A stretch of DNA of 64,000 nt. Source: Candidatus Vesicomyosocius sp. SY067_SCS001 (lineage in GTDB: Bacteria; Pseudomonadota; Gammaproteobacteria; PS1; Pseudothioglobaceae). The notes under the pieces were generated by a model, which worked only from the letters and a program-made list of their open reading frames with translations, searched no databases and was not told the origin of the DNA. The position numbers and the translations under genes were made by a program. The DNA is taken from NCBI RefSeq assembly GCF_014706615.1, contig NZ_CP054877.1, positions 496,001 to 560,000 of the forward strand, read 5' to 3'. Below, in pieces: positions 17,946 to 27,789 of the stretch; within the stretch, counting starts at the first letter, position 1; every line of letters begins with the position of its first letter.

Positions 17946-18896
17946 TTAAAAATGACTTTGAGATAAAAATTTCAAATCAAACGAAAAGCCAGTAGCTGCT
18001 CTTGATTTTCCAAAAGACTTACCAATGTCGTTATAACGACCCCCTTGCGCTAAAGCTTTAGAATAATTTTTATTATAAGCTGAAAACACAACACCTGTAT
18101 GGTATTCATAGGCCTGTAATTCGCTAAGATCAAAAATAGCTTTAACACCCTTTTCAAGAAGCTGTTTGTCAATGATAATTAAATCTTCAATAGCTATTCT
18201 AGCTTGTTCAAAATGGCCAAATATTATCAACGCCTTATCTAGGATATCAGAACCTCCCTCTAGTTTTATCAAATGGATAAATAAATCAGCATTTTTAAGC
18301 GTGTTATTATTTAAGAATACAGCTAAATCTGGCATTGATCGACGTGAGAAAATAGCTCTCAAATGTACCACTGCTTGTATTGATATATTCTCTTGTTCTG
18401 TTAAAGAATCAAAAATAGCAACATTGCCTAAGATAAGTATGACTGAATTAATTGATAATAGCTTTAAACTTTCCAACATTAATTCGATTATTTCAACATC
18501 AGATTCAGTTGCATTTGAACCATAAAGCTCAGCTCCTGCCTGAATAGGAGAGCGTGATGCATAAAAATCATCTGCTTTGGTTTTTAAAATTGAATTAATA
18601 TAGCAATATTTTTCAATCGAATCACTACCACGTTTAGCATCAATACGTGCAATTTGTGGAGTAATATCAGCATGAACCCCTAGCATTTTACCACTATTAG
18701 GATCTAAGAACTTGAATGTTTTTTCATCAACAACATCATTAGTTAGTAAAAGTGAATTGACATGTTCAACCATTGGGGGAATAACCAAACCAAAGCCTTT
18801 ATCAGCATATAAATCTAAAAGATCACGCCGCAAGGATTCAAAAATCAATGCTTGGTTATTAGTAAGCTCCTCTATACTTTCAGGCAATTGCCACAC
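17946..18896 (-). CDS. hisZ: ATP phosphoribosyltransferase regulatory subunit HisZ
   Basis: HisZ is a catalytically inactive relative of histidyl-tRNA synthetase that pairs with short HisG for the first step of histidine synthesis. The class II synthetase-like core is visible: WQLPESIEELTNNQALIFES, FGLVIPPMVEHV, motif-2-like ADITPQIARIDAKR, and the C-terminal ALAQGGRYNDIGKSFGKSR. At 316 residues it is somewhat short and lacks the anticodon-binding domain, as expected for HisZ. The start is GTG at 18896, just behind a GGGA sequence. Its presence implies that a short-form hisG lies elsewhere. Confidence 0.88.
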   Translation of the reverse strand: MWQLPESIEELTNNQALIFESLRRDLLDLYADKGFGLVIPPMVEHVNSLLLTNDVVDEKTFKFLDPNSGKMLGVHADITPQIARIDAKRGSDSIEKYCYINSILKTKADDFYASRSPIQAGAELYGSNATESDVEIIELMLESLKLLSINSVILILGNVAIFDSLTEQENISIQAVVHLRAIFSRRSMPDLAVFLNNNTLKNADLFIHLIKLEGGSDILDKALIIFGHFEQARIAIEDLIIIDKQLLEKGVKAIFDLSELQAYEYHTGVVFSAYNKNYSKALAQGGRYNDIGKSFGKSRAATGFSFDLKFLSQSHF

Positions 18897-18908
18897 TCCC
18901 GTATCTAA

Positions 18909-19766
18909 TTATTTAATTTGTGGATTAAAGTGACGGAAGAATTCCGTATTTGGATTAAGAACTAAAATATTACTTTGATTAGAAAATGACTTTTTATACG
19001 ATTCTAATGAACGATAAAAAACGTAAAAATCTGAATTCTTACTATAGGCTTTTGCGTAGTTATTTGCACTAACAGCATCACCCTCACCTCTAATTTTCTC
19101 AGAATCTCGATAAGCATTTGCCAAAATAATAGTACGTTCTTTGTCTGCTGCTGCCTTAATTATCTCAGCCTCCTCCGCTCCCTTAGATCTAAATTCTTTA
19201 GCTACTCTTTGTCGTTCTGCCTGCATACGACGATAAACTGAATTAGATACCTCTTGTGATAAATCAATTCGCTTAATACGAACATCAATAATCTTAATAC
19301 CAAATTGAGCAATGTCCTTTTTCGCAAGTCTAGCAATGTTTGACATAATTTCACTACGTTCACCAGAAACAACGTCAGCAATAGTTCGTTTTGAAAATTC
19401 ACTTTTAAGGCCAGTTTTAATAATTTGAGCTAGACGATTATTAGTTCTAGCTATGTTACCGCCTGTTGATTTATAAAACTGCTCAGCATCTTCAATTCTC
19501 CATTTAACATAAGAATCGACAATTACATTCTTTTTCTCCCCTGTTAAAAATCGTTCAGATGGTGCATCTAAAGTTTGAATACGATTGTCAAATTTTACAA
19601 TATTATTAACAAATGGCATTTTGAATTTAAGACCTGGAACTTCCTCAACGCTTACAATTTTACCTAAACGTAATTTAATTACTGTCTGGGTTTCATTAAC
19701 TGTGTAGACTACTGAACTTAATATTAAAAATAAAACAGCAATTAGTGCTAAACCTATTTTTTGCAT
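18909..19766 (-). CDS. hflC: HflC, SPFH-domain modulator of FtsH protease
   Basis: HflC and HflK form a membrane complex on the periplasmic face that modulates the FtsH protease. The 285-residue protein has one N-terminal membrane anchor (LALIAVLFLILSSVVYTV) and then the SPFH/band-7 domain (VIKLRLGKIVSVEEVPGLKF, VDSYVKWRIED), a helical region rich in Ala/Glu/Arg, and FRSLESYKKSF near the end. Its ATG shares one base with the hflK stop (TAATG), so the two are translationally coupled. E. coli HflC is longer, mainly in the middle of the domain. Confidence 0.94.
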   Translation of the reverse strand: MQKIGLALIAVLFLILSSVVYTVNETQTVIKLRLGKIVSVEEVPGLKFKMPFVNNIVKFDNRIQTLDAPSERFLTGEKKNVIVDSYVKWRIEDAEQFYKSTGGNIARTNNRLAQIIKTGLKSEFSKRTIADVVSGERSEIMSNIARLAKKDIAQFGIKIIDVRIKRIDLSQEVSNSVYRRMQAERQRVAKEFRSKGAEEAEIIKAAADKERTIILANAYRDSEKIRGEGDAVSANNYAKAYSKNSDFYVFYRSLESYKKSFSNQSNILVLNPNTEFFRHFNPQIK

Positions 19767-20935
19767 TATCTGCCTCCTCTATTTCTGAAAATGTCTCTAA
19801 CATTACTACTACCCTGATTGTTTTCTTTTATTGATGATTCTTGAATAGTAACGTGTGTATTTGATTGCCTAGTATTAATGAGTTTATCAATAGGTAAGTA
19901 CATCATATTATTAGTATTAGAGTTAACCAGTACCTTACTGGTAGTAGCCAGAACGTTTTCCATAGTTTCTCGATATAAACGCTCTTTAGTAACTATGGGT
20001 GCTTTTTCATATTCAGCTAAAATTTGTTTAAAACGCGAGGTCTCACCTTCTGATTTAGAAACTATTTCAGATTTGTAAGCTTTTGACTCCTCAAGCATAC
20101 GTGCAGCTTTACCACGAGATTTAGGTAAGATATCATTAGCATAAGTTTGTGCTTCGTTAATTAAACGTTGCTTATCTTCACGAGCTTTAACTGCATCAGA
20201 AAAAGCAGATTGTACTTGCTCTGGTGGTTGAGCATCTTGCATGTTAACTGTAGTTATTAATAAACCAGTTTTGTATTTATCAAGCAAACTTTGAGATTTT
20301 ATTTTAATATCATCAGCAATATTAACTCGTCCTTCAGTTAAGATGTAGTCCATGGTGTTTTGACCAACAATTTGCCGAATAGCACTTTCAGAGACGTGAC
20401 GAAGTGTTGTGTCTGGTTTCACAACATTAAATAAATAATCTTGAACATTATTTATTTTATATTGAACTGCAAATTTAGCTTCAATCATATTTTCATCTTT
20501 AGTTAACATTAAAGATTCAGATGCAACATTACCACCAAAACGTCGATTATTATTAACCGTATTACGATAACCAATTTCAGACGTTCTAATTTGTTCAACA
20601 TTAATTCTATTTAAAGTTTCAATTGGATAAGGGATATGCCAATGAGGACCTTGAGAAGTTTCTTCTTGAAATGCCCCAAAACGTAGTATAACTCCTTTTT
20701 CAGCAGGGTCAATAATATAAATACCTGATAATAACCAAATAAATAAAATCAAAATTAATATATATTTAAAATTACCACTTGAAGTTATTTTAGGTGTAAT
20801 TGTATTTGATGATTTCTTACTATTTAAAAAACCATCAAATTTATTTTTCATATCTTTGATTACTTTCTCTAATTCCGGTGGAGTTTGATTATTGCCATTC
20901 CAAGGATTTTTATTGTTGTTGTCATTCCAAGCCAT
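19766..20935 (-). CDS. hflK: HflK, SPFH-domain modulator of FtsH protease
   Basis: This is the HflC partner and first gene of the operon. A short glycine/asparagine-rich cytoplasmic N-terminus (MAWNDNNNKNPWNGNNQTPP) precedes one membrane helix (FKYILILILFIWLLSGIYII) and the SPFH domain (AEKGVILRFGAFQEETSQGP, HWHIPYPIET). A long helix with an AREDKQRLINEAQTYANDIL segment follows. Length is 389 residues. The divergent lptD gene starts about 140 bases upstream, so the gap at 20936-21078 must hold promoters for both. Confidence 0.94.
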   Translation of the reverse strand: MAWNDNNNKNPWNGNNQTPPELEKVIKDMKNKFDGFLNSKKSSNTITPKITSSGNFKYILILILFIWLLSGIYIIDPAEKGVILRFGAFQEETSQGPHWHIPYPIETLNRINVEQIRTSEIGYRNTVNNNRRFGGNVASESLMLTKDENMIEAKFAVQYKINNVQDYLFNVVKPDTTLRHVSESAIRQIVGQNTMDYILTEGRVNIADDIKIKSQSLLDKYKTGLLITTVNMQDAQPPEQVQSAFSDAVKAREDKQRLINEAQTYANDILPKSRGKAARMLEESKAYKSEIVSKSEGETSRFKQILAEYEKAPIVTKERLYRETMENVLATTSKVLVNSNTNNMMYLPIDKLINTRQSNTHVTIQESSIKENNQGSSNVRDIFRNRGGR

Positions 20936-21078
20936 TTTAATTTATGTGTCCAGATATATAGTTAAAATCTGGAGTTATTTTACCTAAACTAAAGCAAGCT
21001 TATGTAACTAATAGGGCAATCTATTATTATGATAATATGATGTTAAAATAACGACATTTGAGAGAATATACAATCATC

Positions 21079-23289
21079 ATGCAAAAACAATTATCTCTTT
21101 GTTTATCACTTGCTTTTTTATCTAGTAGTATTAGTGCTGAAAGTTTAATATTAAACTGTAAAAATAATGTATTACTTTTCCCAAAACAAATACTCTCAAC
21201 TGAAACTAAAGATCTTAATATTAAAGCAAATTATAGTGAAATTTATAAAGATGATAGTTTTTTTTTAAAAGGCAATGTTTCATTAAATTCAAGTACTTAT
21301 TTTCTAGGCGCTGATGAAATCAGTATTAATAAACTTAGTAAAATATCAAAAGCTTCTGGCTATGTTAAATTTCAAAACAACGAACTTATGCTAACTGGTG
21401 ATAAAGCTATGATTAAAAAAGAAGGTGCAATGATTCATACAACTCTAAATCAAGTAAAATTTTACTATCCAGACTTAAAAATAAATGGCCGTGCACAATT
21501 TGTAACTCATGATGGCACTGAACAAATATTCAACTCAGGTAGCTACAGTTTATGTCCACTAGGTAATTCTGATTGGCAAATGAAGGCTGATAAAATCATA
21601 TTGAATTCAACGACTAATAAAGGTATAGCAAAAAATGTTACGATTGAATTTTTAGGGATAACTATTTTTTATTCTCCTTATCAAGAATGGGCGTTAGAAG
21701 GCCGTAGTTCTGGATTTTTAGCACCAATATTTGGTAGTTATAATGAATTAGGTATTAGCGGTGGTAGTAAATACCAGGTTAAAATTCCTTATTATTTTAA
21801 TATTGCTCCTGATCGTGACTTTTTTTTAATTTTGAACCAATTATCAAGTCGCGGTAGTTTAATTGAAGGTAAATATCGTCAACTTATCACTAACAATAAT
21901 TATTTAGGTAATGGACGTTCTGAGATTGAGGGACATTATTTATTAAATAAAGATAAAATTGCTAGTAGTAAACGTTGGCTATTAAATTCAAAATTAGACT
22001 TATCACTTAATACTAAAACTGATTTTAGTATTATCACTAATCGAGTATCAGATCCGAATTACTTTAAAGAAATTGCTCATAGTAATACTTCGGATTCAAA
22101 ATTACGATCTTATGTTAATTTATCCTACAAAAACCAAAAAAAAAATTTAACTATGTCTTTTTTTGTTGAATCAGAACAACTTATTAACAATGGAAATGCT
22201 TCGTACACGCGTGTACCAGAGTTATCTATTAATAAAGAATATAAAGGTTTAGATGGACATAATATTGATTTCTTATTAATTGGTACAAAATTTACGCATA
22301 AAAACTCAAATACTACAACTAATAGAACCGGGATTCGCACTTACGCGCAAACAAAATTTAGTCGCTCATTAAAAACTAAAAACTATTTAATTACCCCAAG
22401 TTTAAAACTATCAACAACTAATTATACAATGGATAATGCTGTTCATCAAGAACGAAATATTGTTAGTTTTGGCTTTAATTCTAAATTTTTCTTAGAAAGA
22501 AAAGCGTTCTTATTTGATACACATTTAATCCAAACTTTAATCCCAAGATTAGGATACAATTACACACCTAAAAAAGACCAAAGTACATTGCCTAATTTTG
22601 ATTCAGATTATAAAAATAATTTATATGAAAGTTTGTTTTCCGGACAAAAATTTACAGGTATCGATAGGATTGCCAGCGCTAATGATCTTATTTTTGGGCT
22701 TGAGTCAGACTTTATTAATAAAGAAACAGGTAGCACCTATTTAAGTTTAAAAATAGCCCAAGCATATCAATTTGATAACATGAGTATGAGTAAAAATGGC
22801 ACTTTGGTTAGCCAAAAAAAATATTCTAATGTTGCCATGTCGGCTAATTTAACGATGCGCGATTTTTCTTTTAATAATTCACTACAATATAATTCAATAA
22901 CTAATAAAATAAGTAAGCGTAATAGTTCAATTAGTTTTATTATAAATTCTAGAAAGTTTTTAACTTTGGCGCATTATGATGATAATGGCAATAATTCAGT
23001 TGAATTATATAGCGCTTATCCATTAACACAGCAAACACATGTGTTTGCTGGTATTAATGGATCTATTAGTAACTCAACTATTAATAAAGAAACCATGGGT
23101 ATTGCTTATGAATCTTGTTGTTGGGCGGTACGTTTAGCGTACTTTAAAGAGTATCTAAATGAAAATAATTATGATTATGTGACTAAATTTGAGCTAGTAC
23201 TAAAAGGATTAGCCACCACTTCCTCAAATTTATATAAACGTTTAGAGGAAGATATACCTAATTATTCAGTCAATCTTAATAATTTTTAA
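21079..23289 (+). CDS. lptD: LPS-assembly protein LptD
   Basis: LptD is the outer-membrane barrel that inserts lipopolysaccharide into the outer leaflet. I choose ATG at 21079 because it gives a clean signal peptide (QKQLSLCLSLAFLSSSISAE); an in-frame TTG at 21058 would spoil it. The OstA-like periplasmic domain follows at about 40-150 (KANYSEIYKDDSFFLKGNVS), then the barrel domain with YSPYQEWALEGRSSGFLAP. A pair of adjacent cysteines (SCCWAV) sits near the C-terminus, where LptD forms disulfides. Length is 736 residues, slightly short. It leads a tight lptD-surA-rlmB operon. A 22-bp perfect palindrome lies inside it at 23029-23050. Confidence 0.93.
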   Translation: MQKQLSLCLSLAFLSSSISAESLILNCKNNVLLFPKQILSTETKDLNIKANYSEIYKDDSFFLKGNVSLNSSTYFLGADEISINKLSKISKASGYVKFQNNELMLTGDKAMIKKEGAMIHTTLNQVKFYYPDLKINGRAQFVTHDGTEQIFNSGSYSLCPLGNSDWQMKADKIILNSTTNKGIAKNVTIEFLGITIFYSPYQEWALEGRSSGFLAPIFGSYNELGISGGSKYQVKIPYYFNIAPDRDFFLILNQLSSRGSLIEGKYRQLITNNNYLGNGRSEIEGHYLLNKDKIASSKRWLLNSKLDLSLNTKTDFSIITNRVSDPNYFKEIAHSNTSDSKLRSYVNLSYKNQKKNLTMSFFVESEQLINNGNASYTRVPELSINKEYKGLDGHNIDFLLIGTKFTHKNSNTTTNRTGIRTYAQTKFSRSLKTKNYLITPSLKLSTTNYTMDNAVHQERNIVSFGFNSKFFLERKAFLFDTHLIQTLIPRLGYNYTPKKDQSTLPNFDSDYKNNLYESLFSGQKFTGIDRIASANDLIFGLESDFINKETGSTYLSLKIAQAYQFDNMSMSKNGTLVSQKKYSNVAMSANLTMRDFSFNNSLQYNSITNKISKRNSSISFIINSRKFLTLAHYDDNGNNSVELYSAYPLTQQTHVFAGINGSISNSTINKETMGIAYESCCWAVRLAYFKEYLNENNYDYVTKFELVLKGLATTSSNLYKRLEEDIPNYSVNLNNF

Positions 23290-23290
23290 A

Positions 23291-24172
23291 ATGAACAAAA
23301 CTTTATTATTAGTTTGTTTATTTTCATTTAATATATTTGCTATACCTAATAGTATTATTGCTATTGTTAATGATGATTTGATCACTTTTAATCAAATTAG
23401 TATTGATATCAAACCAAACTATACTAAAGCGCAAAAGTTGGCTTTAGTTAATCAACAAATAGATTTAATCTTGCAATTACAAAAAATTAAACAACTAAGT
23501 ATTGTCCCAAAAGAAAATGTGATTAATAGTATGTTAGATAATATTGCTTTAAATAACGATTTGAGCTTAATGCAATTGCAATCTTTGCCTCAATTTGATA
23601 AGGTTATTAACCATGTGAAACAGAACTTATCATTAGAAGGGCTTAAACATTTTATTATTAAAAATCTTAATATTGAACTTACTGATGTTGAAATAAGTAA
23701 GCAAATATCTAAAATCCCTAATCATTTAAATAAGCTAGAGAAACAAATAAGAATAGCGCAAATCACCATTAACTCTATTGACCAAGTAGATTCAGATCAT
23801 TTGATTAAAGATCGTTTGATTGATTTAAGTGAGAGAATTAATAAAGGTGATTCATTTTCTATTTTAAAAAAAAATTATTCGCAAGATAATTTTTATAAGA
23901 ATAACGGTGAATCTAATTGGCTTAATTTATCAAAATTACCAAAAGCTATTCAACAGAGTTTAAAAGGCCTTTTAATAGGTGAAATATCACAGCCATTTAG
24001 AATAGGACAAGTTTGGAGGATTATTAAAATTATTGATAAACGCAGTGTTAACAACTATCTAGTTGAGCTTAAAGATAAATTAATACGCCAAAAAGAAGAT
24101 ACTTACTTCTATAATTGGGTTAAAAAAATAAGGAAAGAAGCTTATATTAAGATCTTTTACAATAAGTTATAA
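23291..24172 (+). CDS. surA: Periplasmic chaperone/peptidyl-prolyl isomerase SurA (short form)
   Basis: SurA escorts outer-membrane barrels such as LptD to the BAM complex. The 293-residue protein has a signal peptide (MNKTLLLVCLFSFNIFAIPN), a SurA N-terminal chaperone region (NSIIAIVNDDLITFNQISID), and one parvulin-type domain at about 150-255 (RIAQITINS ... GDSFSILKKNYSQD ... GESNWLNLSKLPKAI). E. coli SurA has about 428 residues and two parvulin domains, so one has been lost. The gene begins one base after the lptD stop; rlmB follows immediately. Confidence 0.85.
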   Translation: MNKTLLLVCLFSFNIFAIPNSIIAIVNDDLITFNQISIDIKPNYTKAQKLALVNQQIDLILQLQKIKQLSIVPKENVINSMLDNIALNNDLSLMQLQSLPQFDKVINHVKQNLSLEGLKHFIIKNLNIELTDVEISKQISKIPNHLNKLEKQIRIAQITINSIDQVDSDHLIKDRLIDLSERINKGDSFSILKKNYSQDNFYKNNGESNWLNLSKLPKAIQQSLKGLLIGEISQPFRIGQVWRIIKIIDKRSVNNYLVELKDKLIRQKEDTYFYNWVKKIRKEAYIKIFYNKL

Positions 24173-24916
24173 ATGTCAAAATCAATCATCATTGCTGGAT
24201 TTCACGCTATTCAGGCTCAGTTAAAATTTAACCCTAAATATTTAATTAAGATTTTCATACTAAATTCACGATGTGATAAGCGTTTAAATGCTCTCATCTT
24301 TGAGATTAATAATTTTGGTATTAACATTCAACAGTGTACTAAAGTACAACTAGATAAATTAAGTAATCATCAAACTCATCAAGGTATTGCAGCTGAAATA
24401 TTGTTACCTATCCTACCTAACCAAAATGAACTAATTACTTACGTGTCTAAATTAGATAATACTAGTTTAATATTAATACTAGACTCTATTCAAGACCCTA
24501 GGAATTTAGGCGCTTGTTTGCGTAGTGCTCATGCAGCTGGGGTTGATTGCGTAGTAATTAATAAAGATGGTTCAGCGTCCATCAGCGCATTAGTACACAA
24601 AACTTCTACAGGCGCGCTTAATCAGATCAAAATTTTTCAAGTAACCAATCTATCGCGTACTATTAAAGCATTACAACAACAAAATATTTGGGTAATTGGT
24701 TTAGACAGTTCTGCCAATACCCTAATTTATCAAATAGATTTAACTACACCAAATGCTATTATTATGGGATCTGAAGGTTTTGGCCTTAAAAAATTAACCA
24801 AACAATCTTGCGACCAACTGGCTAAAATTCCTATGCAAGGGAAAGTAGAAAGTTTAAACGTTTCTGTTGCTACAGGGATAACACTTTTTGAGATAAACAG
24901 ACAACGTTTTCTATAG
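24173..24916 (+). CDS. rlmB: 23S rRNA (guanosine-2'-O-)-methyltransferase RlmB
   Basis: A SpoU/TrmH-type SPOUT methyltransferase that methylates G2251 of 23S rRNA. The N-terminal substrate-binding domain (about 1-75, with GFHAIQAQLKFNP and LSNHQTHQGIAAEI) is followed by the knotted domain with motifs LDSIQDPRNLGACLRSAHA, IMGSEGFGLKKL and SLNVSVATGI. Length (247) is typical. In E. coli rlmB lies directly after rnr; here it has been moved behind surA, with the ATG touching the surA stop. Confidence 0.93.
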   Translation: MSKSIIIAGFHAIQAQLKFNPKYLIKIFILNSRCDKRLNALIFEINNFGINIQQCTKVQLDKLSNHQTHQGIAAEILLPILPNQNELITYVSKLDNTSLILILDSIQDPRNLGACLRSAHAAGVDCVVINKDGSASISALVHKTSTGALNQIKIFQVTNLSRTIKALQQQNIWVIGLDSSANTLIYQIDLTTPNAIIMGSEGFGLKKLTKQSCDQLAKIPMQGKVESLNVSVATGITLFEINRQRFL

Positions 24917-25406
24917 TTTTAGATATGCAAATATTGCACTTATATTTCATTAACAATGAAATTGTTAATTTTACCTTACTGTCGTTAAAATAGTTAATAG
25001 GATATAATGCAATTTCTACTAAATGACTATTATCAGAGTAATGACTGGGATAAATTAGCAAATTAAAACGAATTATGTATTTAATCTTAGAAGCTGTTAA
25101 ATATAAATTTACAATGTAACTTTAATCGATAGTTAAATAAATTAATAATGTTATTTAACTTGTTCTAAATGACCACTTAGTAGTAGTATTTAAAGATAAA
25201 TAGTAACTTGATAATTACACAGAAACAAATCTTGAATAATACTGACTAAATAATTTAGTCAGTATTATTCATCTAGTTTGATCATAATTTCTCACTATTA
25301 TGCAGTAATTTTACCTTATCAAAATGATATTTATCCCCTTACCCCTTCATTTGTTATGTTTAATAATGTGCCTTCAAACCCAGATTGTGGAATATTTTTT
25401 ATATTA
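24917..25406. other. Gene-less spacer between rlmB and the broken VWA-like gene
   Basis: About 490 bases without a recognisable gene or RNA. Stops interrupt every frame. It contains a small hairpin near 24944-24962 (TTTCATT/AATGAAA) and a strong 18-bp inverted repeat at 25233-25271, listed separately. The rest shows nothing I can support. Confidence 0.4.
25233..25271. terminator. 18-bp perfect inverted repeat, possible bidirectional terminator
   Basis: Bases 25233-25250 pair perfectly with 25254-25271 around a 3-base loop. The stem core is ACTGACTAAA/TTTAGTCAGT. It is about 320 bases past the rlmB stop and is not followed by a clear T run, so a terminator role is only likely, not shown. It could equally be a protein-binding palindrome or the end of a lost gene. 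Confidence 0.45.
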
Positions 25407-26608
25407 TTAATTTAATTGAATACGATGTCCCCATGGCACATTTTTATTTCCTTTAATAAGCCACATTACTGGATAATTTAGTTCATATTTTGGGAATTTT
25501 CCCTTTAGCATCAGTAAAGTAAATTAACACGCTAGAAGCGATTTCTTGCGTGTTAACATGATTAAATACAGGATTAAAATTAGTACCTTTACCGCCACCT
25601 AATGATACTGGAAATATTAACTCATCCCAAACTTCAAAACGCCATATCAGTTCTTTACTAACTTTTTCATCGCAAGCAATTAATGTAATTGTGGCGCGCA
25701 TATTACTTTTAATGGCATTAATTTCTATTATAAACTCGTCAATCTCATTTTGAGAAATTGAACCAGAAGTATCAATAGCAACAGTAATATCAATTTGGCT
25801 AGATCTAAGTGACGGCAATATAGCGTTGCCATTACGACGTGATGGTCTAAGCATAGGAAAAATCATCACATACAAAACTAAACATATATTGTGATAGTAA
25901 AGATTGCCAAGAAAACTGAGGTTGCAGGAAAAAATTAAATAATTTAATAAATTCACTATTTAATTTTCCTGCTTGTTGTGTAAGTTGTGCGCTTGAAGCA
26001 AGATTTTTCTGCCACTTACCACTTAATTGTTGAATTTCAACAGATGTTAAAGGTCTAGGCTTATTTGCCAAGTAAAAAGAATTTGAATTATCGTTACTAT
26101 TATCTTGTAGATTATCCTTACAGAATTCATCATTCTTTGAACTATCATCATATAAATGTTGATCCATAGGTTTAGTATCAGTACTATCATCAATCATTGG
26201 GTAAATTTCTTCTGCAATCATACCTTGATATTTATGGAAAATAGACAGTCCAGGTGGGGGATGAAACCCTTCTTTTACCAAAAGCGGGTTAATGGCAAAA
26301 TCACAAGCTAAATCCCATTTATATTTAAGCCGATTACCACGACGAGAAAAATGCATTAGTGCACAATGTAGGACTTCATGAATAAGAACAAACTTGGTTT
26401 GATGATGATCAAGCTGGTTAATAAAATTTGGATTGTAGTAAAAACTTTTAGCATCGGTTGCACTAGTTTTACACCAAGATCCAGCAGCTTTAAGTGGCAA
26501 TCTCAGCACTAAATTACCTAGAAAAGGTTGGTCAAGAATAAGTTGTGTTCGCGCTTTAGTTAATTTTGCTTTAACTACTTGTAAATCAAGCTTATTAATA
26601 TTAATCAT
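25407..26608 (-). pseudogene. Broken DUF2201-type metallopeptidase/VWA-like protein
   Basis: Read on the minus strand, the first 250 residues are open from 26608 and carry a zinc-peptidase-like HEVLHCALMHFSRR, then an acidic linker. The VWA-like half is in another frame: RPSRRNGNAILPSLRSSQID, then VAIDTSGSISQNEID (MIDAS-like DxSGS). The last 30 residues (FPKYELNYPVMWLIKG) need a third frame. The first shift is at the A run 25858-25862 and the second near 25497-25503; each is a single extra base. Family members pair with a MoxR-type ATPase, here the adjacent broken gene. Function of the intact pair is not established. Confidence 0.82.
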
Positions 26609-26682
26609 AATATCTTCATTAATAACTGATTCTTGTAATGCACACTAAATATCACTATCTTTACAAATTAAATTATCAAATA

Positions 26683-27725
26683 TTAGTCAAACATAACATT
26701 AGAAATTTTATTTGCCCAATCAGTAAATTCAGGGATAGTAAAAATATCTTTACCAATGGCTCGTTGCATATCTAATACTAGCATAACACCTAACTCATTT
26801 TGAGGAAAATTTTTAGCAAAATTAAGAATATTACCCCATGCTTTTTTAGCATTATTACTACCTTTAAGACTAGTTGCTTTGGTTACTAGTGCTGTACAAA
26901 TTACATATTGCAAATCAAGTTCTTTTGGAATTGTAACACTTTCGCCATTAATAATAGCATTAAGATTAGGAAAATCAGATATGTGTTTAATAAATGTGGT
27001 AATTTCAACTCCTGCAATTTTTCCAACGCAAGCGATAGCAGCTTGCTTAAATAAAGACAAATCAGTACCAAATTTTTTCAGGACTCTATGTACAAACTCC
27101 CAAGTCCTTGGCGAGGGAAAAGCAGTTGGATTGTATTTAGAATTGAACTCAAATAAATATTCAGGACGATAACGTAAAAAGCCAATAATACGTTCATCAA
27201 TGTTATTCTTATATGCCCATGTCATCCAATCATCCAAATTAACATCCAATTCGAAATGCGAAAATCGATTTGCCAAAGGTGCAGGCATTGAATAAGTAAT
27301 ACCCCTATCCCCTTGACGATTACCCGCAGCAAATATTACCCAACCTTTAGGCACAATATAATCACCTAAACAACGATCAAGAATGAGTTGATAAGCCGCT
27401 GCTGATACGGTTGGTGGTGCTAAGGGGTAATTTCATCAAGAAATAAAATACCTTGCTCTCCATGACGCTTTGAATCGGGCAATAATGAAGGCACTGACCA
27501 GTCAACTAAATTGCCATTTTTAAACGGTATACCCCGAAGGTCGCTAGGTTCCATTTGTGATAAGCGAATATCAATGATATTAACTTTGTTATTACTTGCT
27601 ATTTGAAAGATGATTTGAGATTTACCAAATCCTGGTGGCCCTCATAACATAACAGGTGTATGATAACCTTGTATTATCGATGTTAACTCTTTATTGAGAA
27701 TTTTACTAACTTCTTCAGGACGCAT
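26683..27725 (-). pseudogene. Broken MoxR-type AAA ATPase
   Basis: On the minus strand from ATG at 27725 the frame encodes MRPEEVSKILNKELTSIIQG, then a TGA at 27644-27642 where the family has Trp just before the Walker A motif GPPGFGKS. The same frame continues through DIRLSQMEPSDLRGIPF and Walker B GILFLDEI. A one-base loss near 27421-27430 (G run) then shifts it. The remaining 223 residues are open: GWVIFAAGNRQGDRGITYSM, PAPLANRFSHFELDV, DWMTWAYKNNIDERIIGFL. AAA proteins of this type act as chaperones for VWA-containing partners. With a stop before Walker A and a frameshift after Walker B it is inactive. Confidence 0.85.
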
Positions 27726-27789
27726 GAATACTTTTAAATTATTTAAAATAATTTTTATTTTACAGTAATAAAAGATAAAATTATTTGAT

